From contig CM051516.1 in the NCBI GenBank assembly GCA_028015205.1, positions 30,208,230 through 30,272,229 of the forward strand: a stretch of DNA of 64,000 nt. Direction: 5' to 3'. A model generated the notes under the pieces. The model had not been told where the DNA came from, did no database searches, and worked only from the letters and a program-made list of their open reading frames with translations. Both the position numbers and the translations under genes were made by a program. Numbering within the stretch: the stretch's first letter is position 1; every line of letters begins with the position of its first letter. Source of the stretch: Mytilisepta virgata. Its lineage: Eukaryota > Mollusca > Bivalvia > Mytilida > Mytilidae. Below, in pieces: positions 1 to 13,100 of the stretch.

Positions 1-431
1 AAAGAATGAATTTTTTTGTTTAACTTTGAAAACGGTAAAGTAAGTTAAGGGCTATTTCCAGAAAAAAATGTGTGAGAGGGTTTGATGGCACTCGATCTTT
101 TTTTGGATTGTGTGGGTAGTTGTCTCCTCCAGAAATATAATTTGATGGGTTGTTGTAAATTAAAAAAAAAAAATAAGGCTAAGGTTTTTAGGTTGTCAAA
201 AGGAAAGAAGCATTTTTTCATTCGGTGATTTTGTTTACTTTGTTCGCAAATGTAACGTAAATGGCAGAAAATTCCAAACGGAAATGATTTACCTGGTTCC
301 CTGGTGAAATATTTTTCATTGCGTTAATACATGGACATAGCTATCGAGCATTCCAAATAGTAACTGGTTCCCGATAATTGCGGTTAACAGATTGTTTACC
401 GCATCCACATGTTGCATTTGTAGGCTGTAGT

Positions 432-599
432 CCAATGGGTTTTATAAATTTATGGCTATTTCAAGAGTCAATTTGCTAGAAAATGAAGACACGGTGTTGT
501 TACCTTTACCCTTAACTAGACTCACCAGCGACAGCTCCAGATATCATGTTATTCCAAGTACTTTGAAGCGATCAGGAATTTATGACAGCAGTGCAGAGG
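432..599 (+). other. Possible upstream exon of the RNF213-like gene (weak)
   Basis: An open frame runs from just after a TAG acceptor-like site (around 431) through a protein-like stretch containing NLLENEDTVLLPLPLTRL to a weak GAG|gttaat donor. The composition looks coding. However, joining at 599 gives phase 0, whereas exon 1 needs one carried base, so this border must be wrong or the ORF is not an exon. A gtactt at 558 would give the right phase but is also weak. I see nothing else supportable in 1-756. Confidence 0.25.
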
Positions 600-756
600 T
601 TAATAAAACTGATGCCGGCGATGGGTTGAATAAACACACACCACCTCCTCCCCCAATACATATTTTCTTGAATAGCCTTGAATGTTTTCTCCCTTTTCGA
701 TATTATATAAAAAAAATTCTGTTGATAGTGTGGTGTCTGGCATTCTGTCCATATAG

Positions 757-1110
757 ATGACATCCATCCAGCCCCGGAGGACATTCCTTCTGTTGCTGAC
801 ATGCACGGTAAGTCTGTCAGTGCCCTTTTATCTTCAACACAAGACAGACCCGAAATAGATATGGAAATAGAGGACTCTCAAGAGCAAGAAGTAGAAAGAA
901 TGGATACAACAGAAGAACAGGTTGATTTAATGGACATTCATATTGAAGAAAGAATTCCAATGAAGATCCATAAAAAACATTTCAAAATAGACTATTTGAT
1001 CAGAAAATGTATACAACCAGCACTAGGTAATGTCAAGGACCCAGTGGCTGATTCTGCAAGAGCTATTGAAAGGCTGAAGATTATACTGAACTATTTACAA
1101 AGTGAGCATG
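757..1110 (+). CDS. RNF213: RNF213-like exon 1 of window (residues 1-118)
   Basis: Acceptor atatag|, donor CATG|gtaagt; enters with one base carried from an upstream exon and leaves in phase 1. It encodes an acidic, low-order stretch rich in E, D and Q (about residues 27-55, including EDSQEQEVERMD) followed by a basic helical segment (KIHKKHFKIDYLIRK). A second acceptor at gtctgtcag (820) would shorten it. The phase fit to exon 2 is what supports it. Confidence 0.75.
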
Positions 1111-4100
1111 GTAAGTTTACATTTATTTTTACAGGAGAACATCATTTGGGAGGGAGTCCGTGGTTGCATAGTGCATAGTCCATGTTATAACCGGTAACAA
1201 TTATTTGCCTCTCAACCCTCAGGTAGTGAGTAAAAACTTTGATCTCTTACCTGACAAGGATTGTCAGTTTACCTGCAGATGGTTGATTGTTCTATCCTAG
1301 CAATACGTGCACCACAATCAAACTGAAAATGAACAGTTCAAGATTTAGGACAGCTCTGGTAATAAAAGATCTGAACAATAGATTTCATAGGAAGGACTTG
1401 AAATATTGTCAGACATACCAAATTTATGTATGGTCAAATAAATTTCAATGACAGAGGCCAAAACATGGGGGTAAATATCTTCAGCTTTTTAAAAGGGGTG
1501 AGTATTTTGACTTCCAGACACCATAATGATGGAGGATTCATTTGTCCCTCCGTCTGTCTGTCTGATACTACTCTTACACCGGTGAATTGATTTCATTGAA
1601 ACTTTCACATAATCTTCAGTACAAAGTGGCATTGTGCACCACTTATTTTATTGTTGATCACAATGATTTATGGGTTATTCCACTGACAAACATGGTCTTT
1701 ATCATTTCTTCAAAATGTGGCAATGTAAAGGGGGCACCCACCCACAACTCCTCTAAAACAATGAACAGATTTCTGTGAAACTTTCATGGAATCTTTTGTA
1801 TATATTGCTATTGTGCACTACCTATTTATTTGTGATTATGGATTTTCCATTAGATAAACATGGACGTACATATTTCAACAGATTTTTCCCATCTTTTACA
1901 GTTTTTGAGATACAGATTTAAAGGGGCCAAGAAAGCAATGTGGCTGGAATTTTTTGTTGTTTTTTGTATGGTTTTTTTTGATAGGTCAATTATTTCTGTG
2001 TAATATATATTATATTATCTAACACTTTACTGGGTAAAGCTTAATAATATGTCCACATTTACTTTAATTCTTTACCTGTCAACATGTTGCATTTGTAGCA
2101 TGCTGCACTTAGAGAAGCCCTTTATAAAGTTGACATGACAGTGGTGTCAGGTGTAGGTAAAAATTTGAACTGTTTATTTTAGGTGATATGACAGTGATGT
2201 CAGGTGTATGTAAACATTTGACAAGTATACTAAGAGAGAAAGAAGAAAGTATAGGAACGGTAATAACAAACTGGTTATCTACAGAGGCTGCTAAACCACA
2301 AAACATCAACAGAGCTGGTACTTTCAGGTTTGTATTATATATCAGCAATAAGATGATTTTCACATTCATAATTTGAGACAAAAGCTACCATAGTGAAAAA
2401 AAATGTTCAATTATATAAGGTATTGTAGTGACTGCCGATTCACATAAAATGACTAAAAGGTCAAATAATAAGATATCAGTACAATTGTGTAAGCATACAG
2501 GTTTGAGTTGATAAAAGATACTATGTCACAGTGGAAGGAAATAAGGTTCAACTGAGTTAATGGAATCAGTTAGCTCCTATATTCCATCATCTACTGCCTT
2601 AAACGGTTACATTTTAATCTCCTCAGAAGCCAAAACATATTCCTCTTCTTAAACAGCAGGGCCTTGAGAGCAAATTTTGTTGGTATGGTCTTTTAGGGGT
2701 CTACTTTCGAAATTATTTTTGGGGATTCAGACCTTAAACCAATATATCATGTTGTACTAAAAATAGAAAAATCAGCTATATAATATAAAAAAATCTTTTC
2801 TGAAACTAAGTAGGGGTCTGGACTATGGAACAGTATGGCTGCCATAATTTTACTTATTTTGACATTCATACTGTCTCATTTTTTCAGATTAAAAAAAGCA
2901 CAAACAAAAATAAACTACTTGTAAGATATTTGTTAGAAAAGATAAACTTATTTCTTTGCAGAAAGTTTGCTGTTCAATGCCTAGAGTCTAGAGTAATACC
3001 GATTTTAGCAGGAATCATTGCTTTCATTGACACAAACAGGAATTTGGACATCCTAGTGAAAACAGATCCACACGGCTGGAAAGTCGACCTGTGGATTCAA
3101 ATGTTCAATAATCCACAACTGACTCAGCTTAAGTACGCTTGGATCATCTCTCCGACCAGGCAACATGAACTCCAGGAAGTTGCAGTTAAAACTACATCAA
3201 AGGACGGAAAACTATTTTCAGCCATGATGCCATTTTCATGGCTTATTTTTGGGCAGACTGAAGATTTGTTAAAGAAGACCGAGACAGCCAAAGAAACTGA
3301 AGGTATTTTTGTACTTCAGTTTCAGTAAACAGTCCCATAGTCCGGAAGGAAAACGGGCATTATAATGGTCTGTAAAAAGACATTTTAGATGGATATGTGT
3401 ATTTGTTTTATCAATTTAAAAAATTTTGAATGCATAAAAGATGTTAGTGGTGACTGGTGTAAATATTTCTGTTTTGACAATTAGTCCCGGTGATTTGTGA
3501 TTAAATTTTAGGAATTAAGGACACATTTCGTTTTTGATGTGGCACTAGATAAATTCTGACAGAAAAGATTTTAGCTTTTTTCTCTATAAAGCTTAGCAAA
3601 AATTAAATCAAGAAAAACTAATATTTTGTTCAATGTTTCACAGAAAAAAACTTGTTGATGCAAATTTAAAGAAACAGAATTTCTGGCCAATATATCTGGA
3701 ATTGAAAAAACATTAGAATTATAACATAAATATTATTTAATTGCTGTCTTGAGATGTTCTTTTTTTATTTCAGAAACCCCTTTTGACATAGTGATGAAAG
3801 CCTCAGAAATATTACAGACGCTACCATTAGGCAAACTTCTGTCCAGTATTGAGGGCACTCATATACATGATGTTCTAAAATCCTACATTCAAGATTTTGT
3901 ACATATGGTTCATCCAGTACAGTCAGAAGCAGAATGCAATGTAAGTTAAGATGTCGCCTTTCCTTACACACATTTTACATCCTTTAATTTATAGTGAGAA
4001 ACATAAGGCAAAAGGGTGGCTTATGTCAAAATACATTTTTTTTATCTTAAATATTCTACAGCTGTACTTGTGTCCGTCATGGGTCAGCATTGTTTTCTCC

Positions 4101-7100
4101 ATGTATACACACACTTTCAATTAGATTGAAAAAACAAAGTGTACAAAAAATGTTTGTGTTCTTGTGCATAAATTGCTGTACTGAAAGAAAGGATATGAAT
4201 CTGTGATAGTGACATGGTTTGCACAGGTCATTGAAAGTCTTTTAATATAACTTTGGTTTTTGAAAGTCATTGAGAAACAGGTAGAGTGCTTGAAAGTCAT
4301 GGAATTTAAGCCTTTGCCATTGAAACATGCTTGAATTTCACATTTTCCTAACAGTTTATGTGAACTTTGAAATAAAAATTTTTAATTTGCATGTTTGTTT
4401 TTTTTTAAGTGAATTATTCTTCCCTATTGTTGAGGTCATTCTGGATTCCCAGATCTCTACTTCTTCTGTTTGTTATTTAGTGCATTAGTCATCAGTGCAC
4501 TTTAAACTGTCTCTGTTAAAGATAACCATTAACACTATCTCCAATGAGGTATGGAAAAGCAATGAATAGATCTTGAAATGTCATGGAATTCAAAGTTTAA
4601 GAGTCTGTATGAACCATGAGTGAAACTCACACATATTTTTTTTCAGCAAGAGAAAGAGATCAAAAGATACAATACTATACTATTATAATACATGCCAAAT
4701 TTTTAAGTCTCCCAAACGAAGTTTGGAGACTTATTGTTTTTGTTGCGTTTCTTATTATTAAGGGCTTTCCCGTCTCCGGACGGAAAGTCCTTATTGTATT
4801 TCTTCTGTTTAATATTATTATTCTTTTTCTTCCGCCATTTCCTGACAAGTGAGTTCGCGACATATCGCTTTCATATTTTGTCTATGATATCGGTCATGAA
4901 AATGATTTGATGTGTTATGGGAATTATGTCGTAAACTTTGTCGTTACGGAGTTATCTTCCCCAACACCAAAAAGATTGTGTGTACTACTCCTCTGAAACC
5001 TTAAAAGATATCGCTTCAAAATCTTTTCTAAAGTCCTCAGTCAATCCATACGCAACTTTGTTGAATGTTAGCGGAAAGGATCTGACGACATCTTATGGGA
5101 GTTACCTCCCCTAAAATGATTCGTGTAAGTGATATACAAGTATATCTTAAAAACCAGAAGTGATACAGACCTAAAGTCTTCACCATAGACCCTCATGACC
5201 TTTCATCTTCAAAATAGAAATAAGGTCAAAGGTCAAGGTCACGTTCTATATTTTGACCTTTGCTTGTGTGCACTACTCCTCTGAAATGATAAAAGATACA
5301 GGAATGGTTGGGGGTGTAAAATGTCTGGCATCTAAAGACGCAACTTTGTTACATTTCCATGAAAAGGATCTGAGGTCATCTTATAAGAGTTATGTCCCAT
5401 TGAAGCATTGGTAAATTAGTTTTTCGGGTAAAACTCAGTAACTTTATATGATAGAGGCATGGGGTCTTCAGTTTTGATCATCGGGGGATGTGACCTTGAG
5501 GATGACCTTAGACCAAAATGTCAAGGTCAACGTCCTAATTTTTTACCTTTCTATTATTAGAAGATATTTGAATGCTTTCTAATGAGAAATGGATTCTGTT
5601 GAAAGACAACAAAGTCAAGGTCACATGATTTCATTCCAAGGTCATTTAATGAAAAATACGTCCTAGATTTTAACCTTTTTTTTACCAAAAGAAATATTGA
5701 AGTGGTTCTTCTTCAAAAATATTCATCTTACGAAGACAAATCAACGTGATCAGCAAAACATCATATGTCAAGGTCATTGAGTGAGAAAACATCCTAGATT
5801 TTGACCTTTTTTTTATCTTTAAAGATACAGAAGTGGTTCTTCTTCACAGATGTTCAGCATTTGAAGCCAAAGTCATGATTACAGGTCAAGGTCATTTAAT
5901 GAAAAATACGTCCTAGATTTTAACATTTCTTACCAATAGAGATATTGAAGTGGTTCTTCTTCAGAAATATTCAGCTTAGGAAGACAAATCAACGTGACAA
6001 TCAAAACATATGTCAAGGTCAATGGGTGTGAAAAAGTCCTAGATTTTGACCTTTTTTATCTTAATAGATACAGAAGTGGTTCTTTCTTCAAAGATGTTCA
6101 GCATTAGGAGCCAAGGTCATTAAAATAACAGGTCAAGGTCAGTTAATGAAAAATACGTCCCAGATTTTAACCTTTCTTACAAAAAGAGATATTGAAGTTG
6201 GTCTTCTTCAGAGATATTCAGCTTTGGAATGCAAGTCGACATGAAAGGCAAGGAATCATGTGTCAAGGTCATTGAGCCAGAAAGCGTCCTATATTTTGAC
6301 CTTTTTTATCGTTAACGATACAAAAGTGGTTCTGCTTCAGAGATGTTCATCATTTGGGGTTTAATCAATCTGAATGTCATGAGGTCGCATGTAAAGGTCA
6401 TTTAACCTGAGAAAGCCCTCAATTGTTCTTTGAACAATTGGATTTTTTCATTATTATGTCCCCGACCACGAAGTGTCGTCGGGGACATATTGTTTTTACT
6501 CCGTTTCTTATTTTTATGTCCCCGACCACGAAGTGTCGTCGGGGACATATTGTTTTTACTCCGTTTCTTATTTTTCTTATTATTATACTTTTTTCTTTTT
6601 CTTCCGTCAACCTGATGCACGAACTTGTCCGGCTATCTCCTCGGAAATGGATGGACCGATCAATATGAAACTTGGAGGGGTGATAGGTCCCAAGGTCCTA
6701 CAGTGTTTTTTGCGGTTTATAATTTCAAAATGGCCGCCATTTCCAAGATGGCCGCCAAAAATGGCGAAAAATGTAAACATTGTCCAATTTCAACGAAACT
6801 TGGTATACAGGGTATAACGGTGATGGCGACTGATGGCGCATTGTCGGAATTTCTGTAATGGCCGCCATTTTCAAGATGGCCGCCGAAAATCGCGAAAAAT
6901 GTAAACATTGTCCAATTTCAATGAAACTTGGTATACAGGGTATAAGGGTGATGGCAACTGACGGCGCATTGTCGGAAGTTTTGTAATGGCCGCCATTTTC
7001 AAGATGGCGGCCGAAAATGGCGAAAAATGTAAACATTGTCCGATTTCAACGAATCTTGGTATACAGGGTATATAGGTGATGGGGACTGACGGCGCATTGT

Positions 7101-10100
7101 CGGAATTTTTGTAATGGCCGCCATTTTCAAGATGGCCCCCGAAAATGGTGAAAAATGTAAACATTGTCCGATTTCAATGAAACTTGGTATACAGGGTATA
7201 AGGGTGATGGCGACTGACGGCGCATTGTCGGAATTTTTGTAATGGCCGCCATTTTCAAGATGGCCGCCAAATGGTGAAAAATGTAAACATTGTCTGATTT
7301 CAACGAAACTTGGTATACAGGGTATATGGGTGATGGCGACTCACGGCGCATTTTCGGAATTTCCGTAATGGCCTCCATTTTTAAGATGGCTGCTGAAAAT
7401 GGCAAAAAATATAAAGTCTGATTTTAACGAAACTTGGTATACAGTGTATATCGGTGATGGCGACTCTTCAACTTGTTGAAGAGAACAGGCATAAAATGGG
7501 CACGGGAGGGGACATCTCACGTTTCGCGAAACGTAAATTTTAATTATGTCGCCCCGAACGTAGTCACGGGACGACATATTGTTATTCTTCCGTTTCTTTG
7601 TTATTATTATGTCGCCCCGAACGTAGTCACGGGACGACATATTGTTATTCTTCCGTTTCTTTGTTATTATTATTATTATTCTTTTTCTTTCTTTCTTTCT
7701 TTCTTTCTTTCCAATGATTTTTGTCCGGCTCAGTTCTCGGAGATGCCTGGATAGAATTGAATGAAACTTGGCAGAAAGTAAGATCACTATGTGAAGATGT
7801 GCAATCAATACTTTTTTTTTCGAAATGGCCGCCATTTTCAAGATGGCCGCCATTCAAAGATCGGTACCCTCCGAAAATTTAAAACGTTTATATCTCAAAA
7901 ACTGTACCATAGAATTTCATTAAACTTCGTATGTTTGTAAAGTACAATTAGAAGAACAAACTGATGAAAAAAAATGGCGATCGGTTGGAGACGTTTGGCG
8001 GCCATTTTGAAAAATGATGTTAAAATGGCGAAAAACTTAACATCGATAGAATTGAATGAAACTTGGCAGAAAGTAAGATCACTATGTGAAGGTGTGCAAT
8101 CAATACTTTTTTTTCCAAAATGGCCGCCATTTTCAAGATGGCCGCCATTCATAGATCGGTAAATCTCAAAAACTGTACCATAGAATTTGTGCAATCAATA
8201 CTTTTTTTTTCAAAATGGCCGCCATTTTCAAGATGGCTGCCAGGGGCGACATCTGCTATTGCTCGCAATTGCAATTCTAGTTATTATTATGTCGCCCCGA
8301 ACGTAGTCACGGGACGACATATTGTTATTCTTCCGTTTCTTTGTTATTATTATTATTCTTTCTTTCTTTCTTTCTTTCTTTCCAATGATTTTTGTCCGGC
8401 TTAGTTCTCGGAGATGCCTGGATAGAATTGAATGAAACTTGGCAGAAAGTAAGATCACTATGTGAAGATGTGCAATCAATACTTTTTTTTTCGAAATGGC
8501 CGCCATTTTCAAGATGGCCGCCATTCAAAGATCGGTACCCTCCGAAAATTTAAAACGTTTATATCTCAAAAACTGTACCATAGAATTTCATTAAACTTCG
8601 TAGGTTTGTAAAGTACAATTAGAAGAACAAACTGATGAAAAAAAATGGCGATCGGTTGGAGACGTTTGACGGCCATTTTGAAAAATGATGTTAAAATGGC
8701 GAAAAACTTAACATGGATAGAATTGAATGAAACTTGGCAGAAAGTAAGATCACTATGTGAAGGTGTGCAATCAATACTTTTTTTTTCGAAATGGCCGCCA
8801 TTTTCAAGATGGCTGCCAGGGGCGACATCTGCTATTGCTCGCAATTGCAATTCTAGTTATTATTCTTTCTTTCCAATGATTTTTGTCCGGCTTAGTTCTC
8901 GGAGATGCCTTGATAGAATTGAATGAAACTTGGCAGAAAGTTAGATCACTATGTGAAGGTGTGCAATCAAAACTTTTTTTTTCAAAATGGCCGCCATTTT
9001 CAAGATGGCCGCCATTCATAGATCGGTAATTTAACACGTTTATATCTCAAAAACTGTACCATAGAATTTCATTAAACTTCGTAGGTTTGTAAAGTACAAT
9101 TAGAAGAACAAACTGATGAAAAAAAATGGCGATCGGTTGGAGACGTTTGGCGGCCATTTTGAAAAATGATGTTAAAATGGCGAAAAACTTAACATGGATA
9201 GAATTGAATGAAACTTGGCAGAAAGTAAGATCACTATGTGAAGGTGTGCAATCAATACTTTTTTTTCGAAATGGCCGCCATTTTCTAGATGCCTGCCAGG
9301 GGCGACATCTGCTATTGCTCGCAATTGCAATTCTAGTTATTATTATTATTATTCTTCATCTTCTTTCTCGCGCCGCCAACTTTGTCCGGGGCACTTTTGT
9401 ACTTTATACTTGACCGATTTCAATCAAATTTTGCACAATGATAGTACCCCATGAGATGTTGGTCCTAACCATTTTTCAAGTGTGGGGAGGCCCCAGGGGC
9501 AGTGCCACGCCCCTTCAAATACCTCAAAAATTGATATTTTTTGAATAGGTCAAAAATAGTTTACATTCCTACCCTATAACCATATATATTATTACTGCTT
9601 ATGATAAGACAAAGGATTTGGTACCTAAGGGGGGTCTGAGGGGGCCCCAGGGGCAGTGCCACGCCCCTTCAAAAACCTCAAAAATTGATATTTTTTGAAT
9701 AGGTTAAAAATAGTTTACATTCCTACCCTATAACCATATATATTATTACTGCTTATGATGAGATGAAGGATTTGGTACCTAAGGGGGATCTGAGGGGGGT
9801 CATGCCCCGCCCCCCTCAAATGACAAAATACTTTATATCTTGAAAACCATTGAGATCCCCACCCTATAACCATATATATTATTACTGCTTATGATAAGAC
9901 GAAGGATTTGGTACCTAAGGGGGGTCTGAGGGGGTCATGCCCCGCCCCCCTCAAATGACAAAATACTTTATATCTTGAAAACCATTGAGATCCCCACCCT
10001 ATAGCCATATATATTATTACTCCTGATGATTAGACGAAGACTTCGGTACTATAGGGGGGTCTGAGGGGGGTCATGTCCCACCCCCTCAAATGACAAAAGA

Positions 10101-13100
10101 CTTAATATCTTGAAAACCATTGAGATCCCCACCCTATAACCATATATATTATTACTGCTTATGATAAGACGAAGGATTTGGTACCTCAGGGGGGTCTGAG
10201 GGGGTCATGCCCCGCCCCCCTCAAATGACAAAATACTTTATATCTTGAAAACCATTGAGATCCCCACCCTATAACCATATATATTATTACTTCTGATGAT
10301 TCGACGAAGACTTTGGTACTACAGGGGGGTCTGAGGGGGGTCATGCCCCACCCCCTCAAATGACAAAAGACTTAATATCTTGAAAACCATTGAGATCCCC
10401 ACCCTATAACCATATATATTATTACTGCTTATGATAAGATGAAGGATTTGGTACCTGAGGGGGTCATGCCCCACCCCCCTCAAATGACAAAATACTTTAT
10501 ATCTTGAAAACCATTGAGATCCCCACCCTATAACCATATATATTATTACTCCTGATGATTAGACGAAAACTTCGGTACTATAGGGGGGTCTGAGGGGGGT
10601 CATGCCCCGCCCCCTCAAATGACAAAATACTTTATATCTTGAAAACCATTGAGATCCCCACCCTATAACCATATATATTATTACTCCTTATGACAAGACG
10701 AAGCATATGGTACCATTGGGGGGTCTGATGGGGAACTTCGTTTGGGAGACTTAGTAACAGTTCACTGTTACAATTATTACTTGTCTTTCAAAATTTTTTT
10801 TTTACTTGTAAAGAAATTACGGATTCCACCAGCCCTCCTCCTTTTGAATAGGTAGAATACGAATTTAAAAAATGATTCTATGTGGCCTAATGTTGCGGAA
10901 GTCATACTAAGCTGTGAATAAGTTATAACATAAACTTTCCTGGGATACACATATAAGTCAGAGAACGTAACCTCATTAGTTTTACACTTCAATGTGTTAA
11001 TTTTTTTTTTCAAAAGGAAAACGTTTGATGGAATGGTCATTGGGTGGTTCCCTTTCAGAATTGTGTCATGGAGGACATTTTTGTTAAAATATTTCCAAAT
11101 TCACATCAGAAAGTGTAGTTTTACTATTTATAATACTGTTAGTGTTTTCAGCTGAATCCCAACGCATTGCAAGAGTACAAATTTTAATTTGTGTCATGTG
11201 ATTTCTGACAGAAGTAAAAAAGTTCTGTTAATACATGCATTTATTATTGCTAACTTTGTTAACAGGCAGTATTGCTAGCTTTGTTAACAGGCAGTATTGC
11301 AAGCTTTGTTAACAGGCAGTATTGCTAGCTTTGTTAACAGGCAGTATTGCAAGCTTTGTTAACAGGCAGTATTGCTAGCTTTGTGAACAGGCAGTATTGC
11401 TAGCTTTGTTAACAGGTAGTATTGAAAGATAAATTGATGTGAATATACATGTAGATGAACTTTTTTGTAATTGAAAATTAACAAAACTCAGAAATATGAG
11501 TTTAAATTTTTTATTGTTCTTCCAGATGCCCTTTTTTGCACTAATAAATTTTTGTATTAACTTTTATTATGTCTCCCCTTCTCGAAGGGAGACATATTGT
11601 TTTAGTGATTATTATTCTTCTTCCTCTTCTAATCAAATTTTTTGTCCGGAACATAACTTTTTTGTTTCTTGAGCTAGCCTCATGATATTTGGAAGGTATA
11701 TGCATCAGGTCATGGCGGAGTGCAGAGTACCACATTTGGGTCCCTGGGGGTCAGTCCCCACCCCCTAGCCTGTAAAATGAAGGCTAAAATAACAAAATAC
11801 TTAATATTTTGAAAACCATTGTGATCCCCACCCTATAACCATATATATTATTACTCCTTATGATAAGACAAATCATTTGGTACCATAGGGGGGTCTGAGG
11901 GAGGTCATGCCCCACCCCCTCAAACGATAAAATACTAAATATTCTGAAAACCATTGAGATCCCCACCCTATAACCATATATATTATTACTCCTTATGATA
12001 AGACGAATCATTTGGTACCATAGGGGGGTCTGAGGGGGTCATGCCCCACCCCCTCAAATGATAAAATACTAAATATTCTGAAAACCATTGAGATCCCCAC
12101 CCTATAACCATATATATTATTACTCCTTATGATAAGACGAATCATTTGGTACCATAGGGGGGTCTGAGGGGGGTCATGCCCCACCCATTCAAATGATAAA
12201 ATACTAAATATTCTGAAAACCATTGAGATCCCCAGCCAATAACCATATATATTATTACTCTTTATGATAAGACGAATCATTTGGTACCATAGGGGGTCTG
12301 AGGGGGGGTCATGCCCCACCCCCTCAAATGACAAAATACTTATTATTCTGAAAACCATTGAGATCCCCACCCTATAACCATATATATTATTACTCCTTAT
12401 GATAAGACGAATCATTTGGTACTATAGGGGGTCTGAGGGGGGGGGGGGGGTCATGCCCCACCCCCTTAAATGACAAAATACTTATTATTCTGAAAACCAT
12501 TGAGATCCCCACCCTATAACCATATATATTATTACTCCTTATGATAAGACGAATCATTTGGTACCATAGGGGGTCTGAGGGGGGGTCATGCCCCACCCCC
12601 TTAAATGATAAAATACTTAATATTTTGAAAACCATTGTGATCCCCACCCTATAACCATATATATTATTACTCCTTATGATAAGACAAATCATTTGGTACC
12701 ATAGGGGGGTCTGAGGGGGGTCATGCCCCACCCCCTCAAATGATAAAATACTAAATATTCTGAAAACCATTGAGATCCCAACCCAATAGTGTTCTTCTTC
12801 CTCTTCTAATCAAATTTTTTGTCCGGAACATAACTTTTTTGTTTCTTGAGCTAGCCTCATGATATTTGGAAGGTATATGCATCAGGTCAAGGTGGAGTGC
12901 AGAGTACCACATTTGGGTCCCTGGGGGTCAGTACCCACCCCCTAGCCTACATTATCTTGGAAAGGGTTGAAATCCCCACCCTTAAACCATATATTTTATT
13001 ATTCATGATAACAAGACAAGTTGAATGCAGTATACATCTGAGCCCCGGGGGTCATCCCCTACCCCTCAAGACCAGAAACCTTAATTTATCTTAAAAATGG

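Larger units (their letters stand above)
4705..10776 (+). mobile_element. Outer hairpin-headed element A (Helentron/HINE-like), interrupted
   Basis: The head at 4705-4733 is a palindrome (AAGTCTCCCAAACGAAG...GGAGACTT). Its exact inverse, AACTTCGTTTGGGAGACTT, lies at 10734-10752 and is followed at once by a hairpin TAACAG-TTCA-CTGTTA (10755-10770). The element's own body is 4705-~4757 plus ~9337-10776; three other elements fill the middle. Palindromic head, sub-terminal inverted copy and terminal hairpin match the architecture of Helentron-derived non-autonomous elements. The class name is inference. Confidence 0.7.

Noticed and set aside
452..760. ATG-started 102-residue ORF as the first coding exon
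   Set aside because: The RNF213-like reading frame enters exon 1 with a carried base, so the gene starts further upstream; this ATG is not a supported start.
6402..9413. Many overlapping small ORFs on both strands
   Set aside because: They are translations of the ~128-bp tandem units and heads of elements C and D, repeated nearly identically, with no recognisable domain.
11249..11423. CRISPR-like array
   Set aside because: Units are contiguous with no spacers and the genome is eukaryotic.
11784..12770. Minus-strand ORFs with a repeating NNIYGYRVGISMVF pattern
   Set aside because: The 135-bp period is a multiple of three, so frames stay open by construction; no start context or homology.
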